Below are positions 18,704-26,721 of a stretch of 45,476 bases of DNA, in pieces. The notes beneath the pieces were generated by a model that worked only from the letters and a program-made list of their open reading frames with translations, made no database searches and had not been told where the DNA came from. Position 1 is the stretch's first letter. Each line of letters starts with the position of its first letter. The stretch covers positions 1-45,476 of the forward strand of contig JAITFE010000031.1 of the NCBI GenBank assembly GCA_031281585.1. Direction: 5' to 3'. Position numbers and translations under genes: made by a program. The stretch is from Bifidobacteriaceae bacterium (GTDB taxonomy: Bacteria > Actinomycetota > Actinomycetes > Actinomycetales > WQXJ01).

Positions 18704-19728
18704 CGCGTCCTCGGATCAATCGCGCGTCCCGCGACCTCGGCAGCCATGTTGCAGGTCACAATCACCAAGGCCGTGAAAATGGTCAAAGCCTGGATAACGG
18801 GGAAATCGCTTGTGTTGATTGCCCCGGTCATGACGTGCCCTATGCCTGGGATCCCGAAGACGATTTCGACAATGACCGCCCCGCTGAGGAGGCCCCCCAT
18901 GCTCAGCGCGACCATGGTGACCAAAGGCAACGCGCAACTCGGGAGCACGTGCGCCAATGTGATCCGCCAGGGGGAGAGGCCCCGCGCCCGGGCGGCTTCG
19001 ATGTGGCCATCCGCCATGACGGACGCGACCCGTTCGCGGACCACTCGCAGGATCATTGGTGTGTACCAGACGCAGAGAGTGGCAACTGGCAGCACCAAGT
19101 AGCGGAAGTTCTCCGGATACCCGTCGCCCCAGCCTCCTGCGGGCAGCCACCCCAGGCGGACGCTCAGCAAGAGGATAAGCGCCAGGGCAATCAGCGCGCT
19201 CGGTGCCGACATGGCCACGGTTGAGGCTCCCCGCATCAAGCGGTCAAAAGAACGGCCCGCCTTGGTGCCGGTTGCAAGGCCGAGGGCTATGCCCAGGACG
19301 GATGAGACTGCCGCGGTCAGAACGGCAACCATGAGGGTTGTGCCTAGCCCGGCGCCAACCAGCTGGGCCACCGACAACTCTGAGTATTGGTAGGAATCGC
19401 CCAGGTCTCCGCCCAGTAGATCGAGGAGGTAGACGCCGAACTGTTGTATCCAGTTGCCCTCAATGCCCAGATCCTGCCGCATTTGCTCGACCAACTCGGG
19501 TGGAACGCTCAACAACAGCGTCACTTGGCGGGCGCGGCCGACTGCGGGATCCTCCAGGGCGAACCGAATCAAGAAAAACGTCACCACCATGACGCCGAGC
19601 GCCACAGAAGCCGCTTGGAACAGTGGCCGCCCGACTCGCAGCGTCCAGCTCCAAGGCCGGATGCTCGCGTGCGCAGACCGCGCCCTCAAAGGGCTCGGCG
19701 GGGCGGTTACCTCAGTTGTGTCGATCAT
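18700..19728 (-). CDS. Oligopeptide-type ABC permease (DppB-like)
   Basis: A 342-residue membrane subunit with six predicted helices. The first helix is at about 38-57, followed by the long loop with LGIEGNWIQQFGVYLLDLLGGDLGDS, which matches the DppB family. The coupling region is HIEAARARGLSPWRITLAHVLP, and the ending IVEIVFGIPGIGHVMTGAI...AIDPRTR is typical. The start ATG 19728 overlaps the stop of the binding-protein gene (ATGA). It pairs with the 17771-18703 permease. Confidence 0.91.
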   Translation of the reverse strand: MIDTTEVTAPPSPLRARSAHASIRPWSWTLRVGRPLFQAASVALGVMVVTFFLIRFALEDPAVGRARQVTLLLSVPPELVEQMRQDLGIEGNWIQQFGVYLLDLLGGDLGDSYQYSELSVAQLVGAGLGTTLMVAVLTAAVSSVLGIALGLATGTKAGRSFDRLMRGASTVAMSAPSALIALALILLLSVRLGWLPAGGWGDGYPENFRYLVLPVATLCVWYTPMILRVVRERVASVMADGHIEAARARGLSPWRITLAHVLPSCALPLVTMVALSMGGLLSGAVIVEIVFGIPGIGHVMTGAINTSDFPVIQALTIFTALVIVTCNMAAEVAGRAIDPRTR

Positions 19729-21356
19729 GGGATCACGTAATAAAGCCCGAAGATGTTGGTGATGACCGTCTCCGGCAGGGAGGTGGCCGCCGTGGTGCTC
19801 AACATTGCCATCGGCAGAATCAGCGAATTGTCCGCCAGGAACTGATCGGCAGTTGCCATCAACTCGGGCAATTCCGCCTCACGCGCGCCCCGGAACTGGT
19901 TCATCAGTTCCGTCAGGGTGGCGGCTTCGGCGCTCTGGCTGAATCCGGGACTGTACGATTCGCCGTACAGGGAAGATGGATCCAGCATTACCTGGCCAAT
20001 GTAGTTGGGGCTGTCCACAAAATACTGTGCGATCGCCAGCGTGAGGCCGAAATCACCTCTCGCCATAACTTCATCGCCGTTTGCGGATGTGACTGGAACG
20101 ATTTCAACCTCAATTCCGATGGCCTTGAGTTGTTCTTGCAGGGCTGTCGCTGAGGCGTTCCGCTGCCAGGTGTTGTCCGACCAGCTAATCAGCTTGACGG
20201 AGCAACCGTCTTCGCAGACGGTGCCTCGCAGCAATCGCTTGGCCTCGTCCAGGTCGCGGGCGAAGGGCTGAACGTTTGGCGGCTCGCCGGTCACAGTCCA
20301 AGGAATGCCGTAGAGCGGGCGGGCGAAGTCGGCGCCGCCCAAGACCAATTCGGCCATTTGCTCGCGGTCAACCGCCAGGTCGATCGCCCGCCTGACGTTG
20401 GCGTCCTTAATCACTGGATCGTTGAAGTTGTACAGGTAGCCGTGGAAGCTGCCTGGCCACCACGCCGGGTCCAGCCGCATGCCGTCAGTGAGCTGCGAGG
20501 CGAGAGATCCGGGGATGTTGTCCATGAAGTCGATTTCGCCGTTCTTCAATTGGGCCAGGCGTGTCGCCGCCTCCGGGACCTTGGTGATCACGATCCGTTT
20601 CACCTGCTGTTCGCCTGCGTAGTAGTTGGGGTTCGCGGTCAGTTCGAACCGTCCGTTTGCGACATCCATCGTTTCGATGGAGTAGCGTCCCGCCGAGATG
20701 GGATGCTCGAAGAACGAGTCGCCCTCGGCCAGGCCTGCGGCGGGGAAAATCAGGGCGTAGGGCTCCGCGATCTGTTTGGCGAAGTCGGTGTGCGGTCGGG
20801 ACAGTTTGACCTCGACAGTCGAGTCGTCGACCGCTTTGATCCCCTCGGTGTCTTGCAGGAACTTGACCGTCCAAGTCATGGGGCCCGCCCGCAGCCGTTC
20901 GAATGACGCCACCACGTCTGGGGCGGTCAAGGATGAGCCGTCTGAAAACTTGAGATCTGGCTTGAGCTTGATGGTCCAGGTCAGGCGGTCAGCGGATTCG
21001 GAAACCGACTCTGCCAACTCCATCCGGTCGCCCTGATCCGCCCAGCCCGGGAGTGCTAGGGTCCCGCCGTAGAGATACCCAATTTGAGCGCCGAACGGTT
21101 GCCAGGTATTGGTGTCCAGACTCGCCGGGGCAGTTTCCGCGGCAATTCGGATGACCTCCGGCACGCCGCCTGTGGCTGAGTTGGTCGGGTTGGCGGCCGT
21201 GGTGGTGTCCACGCAGCTGGCCAGGCTGGTGGCGGCAACGGCCGCGATGGCAGTCACCGCGCAAGCGCGGACCAGAGCGCGAAGCCCCCGGCGGGGGCGC
21301 CGCGAACACCGGTCGGCATGCGGGTGATCAATGATGAGCGAAGCGGGGTCCTTCAT
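19725..21356 (-). CDS. Extracellular solute-binding lipoprotein, family 5
   Basis: A 543-residue substrate-binding protein anchored to the outer face of the membrane. A basic start is followed by a hydrophobic stretch and the lipobox SLASC near residue 46. The mature part has the SBP_bac_5 layout, with LKFSDGSSLTAPDVVASFERL, DNIPGSLASQL, VRRAIDLAVDREQM and GYLYNFNDP. The start ATG 21356 has AAGGAGA six bases upstream. The ATG at 21371 has none. The family normally binds peptides, but some members bind nickel, sugars or other compounds. The neighbouring phosphoesterases suggest a phosphorylated ligand here, which is inference. The C-terminal stop overlaps the permease start. Confidence 0.9.
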   Translation of the reverse strand: MKDPASLIIDHPHADRCSRRPRRGLRALVRACAVTAIAAVAATSLASCVDTTTAANPTNSATGGVPEVIRIAAETAPASLDTNTWQPFGAQIGYLYGGTLALPGWADQGDRMELAESVSESADRLTWTIKLKPDLKFSDGSSLTAPDVVASFERLRAGPMTWTVKFLQDTEGIKAVDDSTVEVKLSRPHTDFAKQIAEPYALIFPAAGLAEGDSFFEHPISAGRYSIETMDVANGRFELTANPNYYAGEQQVKRIVITKVPEAATRLAQLKNGEIDFMDNIPGSLASQLTDGMRLDPAWWPGSFHGYLYNFNDPVIKDANVRRAIDLAVDREQMAELVLGGADFARPLYGIPWTVTGEPPNVQPFARDLDEAKRLLRGTVCEDGCSVKLISWSDNTWQRNASATALQEQLKAIGIEVEIVPVTSANGDEVMARGDFGLTLAIAQYFVDSPNYIGQVMLDPSSLYGESYSPGFSQSAEAATLTELMNQFRGAREAELPELMATADQFLADNSLILPMAMLSTTAATSLPETVITNIFGLYYVIP

Positions 21357-21367
21357 GGTTGTCTCCT

Positions 21368-22801
21368 TCATTCTTGGGGGACCCTGGACGCCCAAGCGAG
21401 CTCCAGGAGGTGGGATGTGGGCTCGATTTCGACGGGCCAGGGAAAAGGCACGGGGCCGACGGCTGAGGTCGTTGACGAAGACGTCCAAGGCTCGGACGGG
21501 GCGAGCCGCCAGAGCAGGCCACCGGGCCCCAACCGAGGGTCGAACAGCAATTCGATCTGCGCCGCCTGCCCCAAATCCAGCGCCGGGCCGTGCCAACGGC
21601 ACCGGTCGGCCGGAGCAGAAGCCGCAGCGGCGCCGCGAAATGCCGCCGCGCCGAGGTCTATGTCCACGAATAGGCGGTGGCTAGCGCAGTCGAAACCGGC
21701 CGCGAAGGCGCCGTCGCTGGACTCGAGCCATTTCACGGCCTCGGCATAGGCGTTCGGGCGTAAGCCGGCATTGACCAGTTGAGAGAGGTCGCCAGTCTCG
21801 CGGAGGCGAAGGTGCAGAATCTCACCTGGCTCCAAGGTCGCCAAGTCTGTGGTCGGGGCTTGTTCGAGGTGCCCGCCCAAGTCCGGGGGCGGCCAGGCGA
21901 GGTGTTCGCGGACTGTGCCCGTGAAATCGAGCACTTGGCAGCGGAGGCCCTGCGCGTCCACCGCCAACTGGGCGACGTGCGGATACTCCTGCGGCCCGGG
22001 CATCATGCCGTGCGGAATTGCCGGGTGGTCCGTTGCGGGGTCGCCTCCTGCGGCGCCGCCGGCCGTTAGCTGAAGTACGCCCCGGTGAACCTGAGCGTCG
22101 AAGGCTAAAACATGGCTGCACAGATAGGCAGTCACGCCATGGCGTACCAAGATGTCCCAGAGCGAGGCTCGCGCACCAGGAGCGAAGCACCAGGGGAGGG
22201 ACGAATAGCCGTTGACCGGGAAAACCGGATAGTGACCGGCCACAAAAACGTATTCTGCGTCGTATCCCGCAGCGAGCGCATCTTCTAGCCAGGCGGCCTC
22301 CAGGCCGGTGAGGCCGCGAACCGGCTGCGAATCGGGCTCAGCGGCCACGTCCGGTTGGTGCAGCGAAACGTAGAGCAAGTTGCCGTGGCGCACCCAATAG
22401 GACAGAGTCTCCTGGCCTGCTGGGCCGTTCCGTGGGAGCCGGTCGGCCCAGTGCTTACGGTACACGCCGTAGGACTCTGGTGAGGGAGTGTTGTGGTTGG
22501 ACGTGGCCTGGTAGATCGTGAGGCCCAGGTCCTGAACCCAACCCATCTCCGAACCGAGCCAGAACGCCCACAGGTCATCACGTGAACCGTCCGCCACCGC
22601 GTCGCCCGGAAAAGCAATGAATTCAGGCGGCGGAGCGAGCCGTCTGACCACCGCGGAATTGCGTGCCAGGCGTGCGCCATTGCCGTATGGGTCTGTTGCC
22701 TCACCCGAACACGAGTCGGAGTACAGCACGAACTGCGCTCCGCTCGGATCGCGCGGCACCAGGGCCGGAATGGACGCGGGCACCGCCCCCCGGCCGCTCA
22801 C
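21368..22801 (-). CDS. Calcineurin-like metallophosphoesterase with variant metal motifs
   Basis: A 477-residue protein. The N-terminal two thirds resemble metallophosphoesterases, but the usual signatures are altered: DSCSG instead of D-x-H, FPGDAVADG as the GD motif, TSNHNT instead of GNH[DE], AGHYPVFPVNGY, and CSHVLAFDAQVH where GHxH is expected. I recall proteins with the same variant set, so this is probably a family trait rather than decay. The last 140 or so residues form a separate domain, perhaps a LamG-like beta sandwich (WHGPALDLGQ...IELLFDPRLGPGG). No signal peptide is seen. GTG 22801 overlaps the upstream stop (GTGA) and removes a junk-like leader. The substrate is unknown. Confidence 0.75.
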   Translation of the reverse strand: MSGRGAVPASIPALVPRDPSGAQFVLYSDSCSGEATDPYGNGARLARNSAVVRRLAPPPEFIAFPGDAVADGSRDDLWAFWLGSEMGWVQDLGLTIYQATSNHNTPSPESYGVYRKHWADRLPRNGPAGQETLSYWVRHGNLLYVSLHQPDVAAEPDSQPVRGLTGLEAAWLEDALAAGYDAEYVFVAGHYPVFPVNGYSSLPWCFAPGARASLWDILVRHGVTAYLCSHVLAFDAQVHRGVLQLTAGGAAGGDPATDHPAIPHGMMPGPQEYPHVAQLAVDAQGLRCQVLDFTGTVREHLAWPPPDLGGHLEQAPTTDLATLEPGEILHLRLRETGDLSQLVNAGLRPNAYAEAVKWLESSDGAFAAGFDCASHRLFVDIDLGAAAFRGAAAASAPADRCRWHGPALDLGQAAQIELLFDPRLGPGGLLWRLAPSEPWTSSSTTSAVGPVPFPWPVEIEPTSHLLELAWASRVPQE

Positions 22802-23676
22802 GCTCCGATCCTTGTCAGTTCGATTTCCGCAAGCACGCCGTAGTGGTCGCTGGCTGGTTGGGCTTTGAACACCACCTGACAGGAGGTGGCGACGGCGCGA
22901 ACTGGCTGGCTCACCCGCAGAGAGTCTGAGCCCCACGTTATGGCATGCCCTTCCGGGCCGTGAACCAATATGTGGTCAATCCGCCGGTGGTGGACCGGTT
23001 CAATCAACCCCGACTCGACGAACGCGGCGACGCGCGGGTTCTCGGTGGTCCAAGTGTGGCCCGGACCGCCATCCCCGGCCACGTCCCAGGCGTTCAGATA
23101 GTGAACGCTGCGCCCATCCAACACTCTGCGTCCAGCGAAAAACTGCATGCAGTCGCTGTCCGGCATCGCGTCGAAGTCCCCGGCGATTATTGAGGGGGCG
23201 TCTTGGCGCAGCGTCGACTCCAAGTCGGCGATTGCGAGCGCATCGCGGCACCGCAAGGCTTCGCCGTTCAACGGCCAGTATGGCTTGACGGCCACGAACA
23301 GAATGTTCACGCCAATCGGCAAGGGGATCACGGCGGCCAAAGCGTTGGGCGCCGGCATGGTCGGGTCGCCTGGGAGCATTGTCCCGACCACGCGGTTCGG
23401 TCGCCAGCGGCTCGCGAGGGCCGTGCCTGCCGAGGCGCCTTGGATGACATCCGAATCATGTACACCCGTCAAGTCGGTCGCGCTGAGCAAGTGTCCCAAC
23501 TGGTCGTACTTGTCGTCTCGGTGGACTTCCTGGAGCGAGACCAGGTCCGGGTCAGCCGACTTGATTGCGTCCCTCAGCGCGTTCTGCCGCGAATCGTCGC
23601 CGGCGTGTCCTTCCACATTCCAGGTGAGCACCCGCAGGGTCATGGTGGCGGGTGAGCTTGGTGTTGGCGAAGTCAT
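22798..23676 (-). CDS. Endonuclease/exonuclease/phosphatase-fold hydrolase
   Basis: A 292-residue DNase I-like-fold enzyme. The active-site residues are visible: N in VLTWNVEGH, E in LVSLQEVHR, D and N-equivalent in IAGDFDAMPDS, D in RRIDHILVHG and the final H in ASDHYGVLAEI. The fold covers nucleases, inositol-polyphosphate phosphatases and sphingomyelinases. No signal peptide is seen, so it probably acts in the cytoplasm. Flanking metallophosphoesterases and an importer favour a phosphodiester or phosphomonoester small molecule over DNA. The start is ATG 23676 with AAGGAAGGG upstream. The internal ATG at about 23643, right before LRVLTWNV, is an alternative. Confidence 0.85.
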   Translation of the reverse strand: MTSPTPSSPATMTLRVLTWNVEGHAGDDSRQNALRDAIKSADPDLVSLQEVHRDDKYDQLGHLLSATDLTGVHDSDVIQGASAGTALASRWRPNRVVGTMLPGDPTMPAPNALAAVIPLPIGVNILFVAVKPYWPLNGEALRCRDALAIADLESTLRQDAPSIIAGDFDAMPDSDCMQFFAGRRVLDGRSVHYLNAWDVAGDGGPGHTWTTENPRVAAFVESGLIEPVHHRRIDHILVHGPEGHAITWGSDSLRVSQPVRAVATSCQVVFKAQPASDHYGVLAEIELTRIGA

Positions 23677-23692
23677 GGGGTCTGGCCCTTCC

Positions 23693-24700
23693 TTATTGGG
23701 TGGTGGTGAGTGTGGGGACGCCTTGGGCGGTCCGCGTCGGCGGTTGCGCGGGGGTCCGTGCTGGCGGCGCAGCGCCTTGGCGCCTGCCCCGCGTTGAGGC
23801 GCGCCAGCGGCGGCCGTTCCAGGTGAAGGCGGTCACCGCCGGATCGATCGTGGTCTCCAAGCAAGGTTCGAATCGAGCCACGGAGTGGCAGTACCTCGTG
23901 GCGCGGAGGGAGCCGCCGGATGCGTCAAGCTCCACAAGGGCAACGTCATGGGGGCTTTCCGCCAGCGCCGCTTGATTGAGTTGGAGGATGTTGCCGCTGA
24001 TGGCGTGCGTGCGCACGTGCAGGTGGCCGGTGAGGGCCAGCACCGGGCCGGGCCAGCGCCGCAGCGCCGCCTCGACCGCGGACAAGTTGGCCAGGTCGCC
24101 GGCGTAGAGCCAGCCGCAGCCCTCGACCCGCCGCCTGACGCTCAGCACCGGGAAGTGCGACGCCCAGATCAAGAGGCCTCCGGCGCCGGATTCGGTGCCC
24201 GATGCCGTCCGGTACGGCCACGTTCGGAACGTCCCGGCGTCCACATGGCCGCCCGCGCCGTCCGCCCGCAGTTCGCCAGCGGCCAGCGTATGGCGGCCCA
24301 GGCGGGTCGCGCCGAACATCCGCAAAGGCCCGCCCGCCGCCGTCAGCGCTTCGGCCATCACCGAAGGCTCCGCCGGGCCGGGCCACGCCATGTCATGGTT
24401 CCCGGCCACCACATAGACCGGTCGGGCAAGAGCCGCGAGCCGCCGCGCGGCCTGGGCGTAGATTTCCGGGTCGGGGCGGTCGGCCAGGTCGCCCAGCACA
24501 AGCGCGGCGTGGACCCGTGAATCCAGCCAGTCGAGCGCCAAGTCCAGGAGGTCGAAGGCTTTGCCCAAGTGGATCGGGTTGTTCCACATTGCGGGGGGCG
24601 ACCCGGCTGCGGCCAGGTGCAGGTCGGTCAGCACGCCGAGGCGCAGGAGGTCCCCGCCATCTTCTTTGGCTGGGGAGGGAGCGCGGACGGTGGTGGACAT
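23693..24700 (-). CDS. Calcineurin-like metallophosphoesterase, complete motifs
   Basis: A 335-residue cytoplasmic phosphoesterase with the full metal-binding set: D-x-H in GVLTDLHLA, GDLADR, VAGNHDMAW, ASHFPV and GHLHVR. It binds two metal ions in the family and cleaves phosphomonoesters or diesters. The C-terminal 60 residues are basic and Pro/Ala/Arg/Thr-rich (about 310-335), probably disordered. It is the first enzyme gene after the RpiR regulator, 7 bases from that gene's stop. The start is ATG 24700, with a weak GAGG nearby. The three phosphoesterases in a row are the reason to suspect an organophosphate pathway. Confidence 0.87.
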   Translation of the reverse strand: MSTTVRAPSPAKEDGGDLLRLGVLTDLHLAAAGSPPAMWNNPIHLGKAFDLLDLALDWLDSRVHAALVLGDLADRPDPEIYAQAARRLAALARPVYVVAGNHDMAWPGPAEPSVMAEALTAAGGPLRMFGATRLGRHTLAAGELRADGAGGHVDAGTFRTWPYRTASGTESGAGGLLIWASHFPVLSVRRRVEGCGWLYAGDLANLSAVEAALRRWPGPVLALTGHLHVRTHAISGNILQLNQAALAESPHDVALVELDASGGSLRATRYCHSVARFEPCLETTIDPAVTAFTWNGRRWRASTRGRRQGAAPPARTPAQPPTRTAQGVPTLTTTQ

Positions 24701-24707
24701 GGGAGCC

Positions 24708-25628
24708 TCAGAGCCTGTGTTCCACGATCACGTCTTGGGTGCGCTTGACCGTCTGGGCGGTGCCGGGGTTCTCAACCACCACGAGCGAGAAGAGGGCGTC
24801 CAGAATGGACAAATGGACCAGGCGGCTGGAGAGGGCCTCAATTCGGTGCGCGGTCTCGCGGGAGCCGCCCACCACGACGAGCTCCGCCAACTCGGTGAGG
24901 GGCGAGCGGGCGAAACTGGTGACCGCTGCGGTCTGGGCGCCGGCCTCGCGCGCGGCCCGCATCGCGGCCAGCGTCTCGAAGGTGGAACCCGTGTGGCTGA
25001 TCGCCAGACAGAGGTCTTGGGGTCCGGTCAGCGCGGCGGCGACATGCTGGGCGTGCGGGTCTGGCAGGTGCATGGCGCAGAGCCCGGCGGTGGTCAGCCG
25101 GTAGGCGGCGTCCTGGGCCAACGGGGCGGAGGTGCCGACCGCGACCAGGAGAATGCGCCGGGCGCGCGCCGCCGCGGAGGCGATCCGCTCCAAGACCTCG
25201 CCGTCAACGGAGCGGCTGGCCTCGATCAGGGCCTCGGCGCCGCCCCGCAGCACCTTGACGGTGATGTCGCGGTAGCCGTCGCCCGCGTCCACCGGTTCCG
25301 GCAGGCGTTGATCCTGTCCCAGGACCTCGCCCGCCAGTCTCAGCTTGAGTTCTTGGAAGCCGCGAAGGCCGAGGCTCTGGGAGAAGCGGACCACCGTGGC
25401 CGGCGACACGCCGACCGCCTGGGCGGTCTCGGTGACGGAGAGGCGAAGCACGTCGCCAGGCTGGTGGAGAACCCAACGCCCAACCCGCTGCTCGGCTTGC
25501 GTCATGGTCTGGACGGCGGCCCGGATCGCCTCCATGATGCCGCCGTCGAGGGCTTGGGGGCCCGGTTGGGCTGCGGGGACCGGCTGGGCCTTGGGCGCCG
25601 CCGGGAGCGTGTCGACTGTCACGTCCAC
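24708..25628 (-). CDS. RpiR-family regulator (HTH + SIS domain)
   Basis: A transcription factor of about 306 residues. The N-terminal HTH of the RpiR type has MTQAEQRVGRWVLHQPGDVL, then the recognition part TETAQAVGVSPATVVRFSQS. The C-terminal SIS domain (about 150-290) has VAVGTSAPLAQDAAYRL and AISHTGSTFET, and this fold binds phosphosugars. The start is uncertain. GTG 25628, 25622 and 25616 give short leaders, the ATG at 25535 begins at the HTH, and none has a clear ribosome site. It heads the 11-gene operon and probably senses a phosphorylated intermediate made from the imported substrate, consistent with the phosphatases that follow. Confidence 0.86.
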   Translation of the reverse strand: MDVTVDTLPAAPKAQPVPAAQPGPQALDGGIMEAIRAAVQTMTQAEQRVGRWVLHQPGDVLRLSVTETAQAVGVSPATVVRFSQSLGLRGFQELKLRLAGEVLGQDQRLPEPVDAGDGYRDITVKVLRGGAEALIEASRSVDGEVLERIASAAARARRILLVAVGTSAPLAQDAAYRLTTAGLCAMHLPDPHAQHVAAALTGPQDLCLAISHTGSTFETLAAMRAAREAGAQTAAVTSFARSPLTELAELVVVGGSRETAHRIEALSSRLVHLSILDALFSLVVVENPGTAQTVKRTQDVIVEHRL

Positions 25629-25932
25629 GAAGCTATTGGTCGTGGGTGAACGGCGGGGAAACTGCGGGCCAACGCCCGGCGAACGTTGAAAGAACTTTTC
25701 GGTCGCCCTGGTCGGGTGAGGGATGGTTTCACGGCGGGCTGGTAGGCGGGCGGACGGCATCGGGCACCGGGAAAAACCCGAATAACGCATCACGAGCGTA
25801 GCGAAAACTGCGTGCTGACCAGCTATTTTGGCGGAATCTTGTGAAAATCTGGGGTTGATTCATGGGGTAAGTTGGATGCACGGCGTATGCCTAGTTTCAT
25901 GTTCGTACACGAGTGGCGCCTGGAGGTTCTGA
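25629..25932. other. Divergent intergenic region between the RpiR operon and sdhCAB
   Basis: About 300 bases with a less GC-rich part around 25,795-25,870 (several A/T runs), where promoters for both directions probably lie. Only the sdhC ribosome site GGAGG at 25922-25926 is unambiguous. I could not identify matching -35/-10 pairs with confidence. A GC-rich inverted repeat flanks an A run near 25766-25779 (CGGG AAAAA CCCG). Confidence 0.5.
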
Positions 25933-26721
25933 GTGAGTTCAGGGATTCAAGAGCGGTCTGACATCGATCAGATCCCGGTGGCGAAACGGCCCGCCACCTC
26001 GCCGCCGCCCCGTCCGCAGACGTGGGTGCTGAAAGTCATCATGGCCACCACAGGATCGATCTTCGTCCTGTTCCTACTGTTTCACCTGGCGGGGAACCTC
26101 AAGGTCTACCTGCCTGACGACCCGCAGGGGCACTTCAACGAGTACGCCCACTGGCTGAGGACCTTGCTCAACCCGCTGCTGCCGGGCTCGACCTTCCTGT
26201 GGGCGTTCCGCGCCGTCATGGCGCTCGCGCTCTGCCTGCACGTCTACTCCGGCCTGACGCTGTGGATCAGGGCGCACCGGCTGCGGGGACGGCACGCCCG
26301 CAAGGTGCACGCCACCAAGCACCACCTGACCGGTCGGACCATGTTGTGGTCCGGGCTGATCATCCTGTGCTTCATCATCTTCCACCTGCTGGATCTGACC
26401 ATAGGGCGGGTGGTGGACTCGAAGGAGTTCTCCACGAGGCCCACCTACACCCTTGAGGGCGGGGAGGTGGTGGCAGACGCCTATTCGAACCTGGTCCACT
26501 CCTTCCAGCGGCCGTCCGTCGCCGTCTTCTACGTGGTGGTGATGGTCGTGATCGCGTTCCACCTCAGCCACGGCATCTGGTCCATCATCAACGACTTCGG
26601 CGCCACCGCCCACCGGACCCGGTTGGTCTTCCTCTTCCTGGCGGACCTGGTGGCGCTGATCATTGTGATCGGCAACGCCTCCATTCCGTTGGCGGTCCTG
26701 GCGGGAGGGATAACGCTATGA
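25933..26721 (+). CDS. sdhC: Succinate dehydrogenase/fumarate reductase cytochrome b subunit
   Basis: A 262-residue membrane anchor with five predicted helices, the single-anchor type (no SdhD) found in Actinomycetota and Bacillus. It carries quinone and heme sites. Candidate heme ligands are the histidines in LLFHLAGN, CLHVYSG, IIFHLLDL and AFHLSHG. The start is GTG 25933 with GGAGG six bases upstream. Its stop overlaps the sdhA start (ATGA). The gene order C-A-B matches actinobacterial operons. Whether the complex runs as dehydrogenase or fumarate reductase cannot be read from the sequence. Confidence 0.93.
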   Translation: MSSGIQERSDIDQIPVAKRPATSPPPRPQTWVLKVIMATTGSIFVLFLLFHLAGNLKVYLPDDPQGHFNEYAHWLRTLLNPLLPGSTFLWAFRAVMALALCLHVYSGLTLWIRAHRLRGRHARKVHATKHHLTGRTMLWSGLIILCFIIFHLLDLTIGRVVDSKEFSTRPTYTLEGGEVVADAYSNLVHSFQRPSVAVFYVVVMVVIAFHLSHGIWSIINDFGATAHRTRLVFLFLADLVALIIVIGNASIPLAVLAGGITL

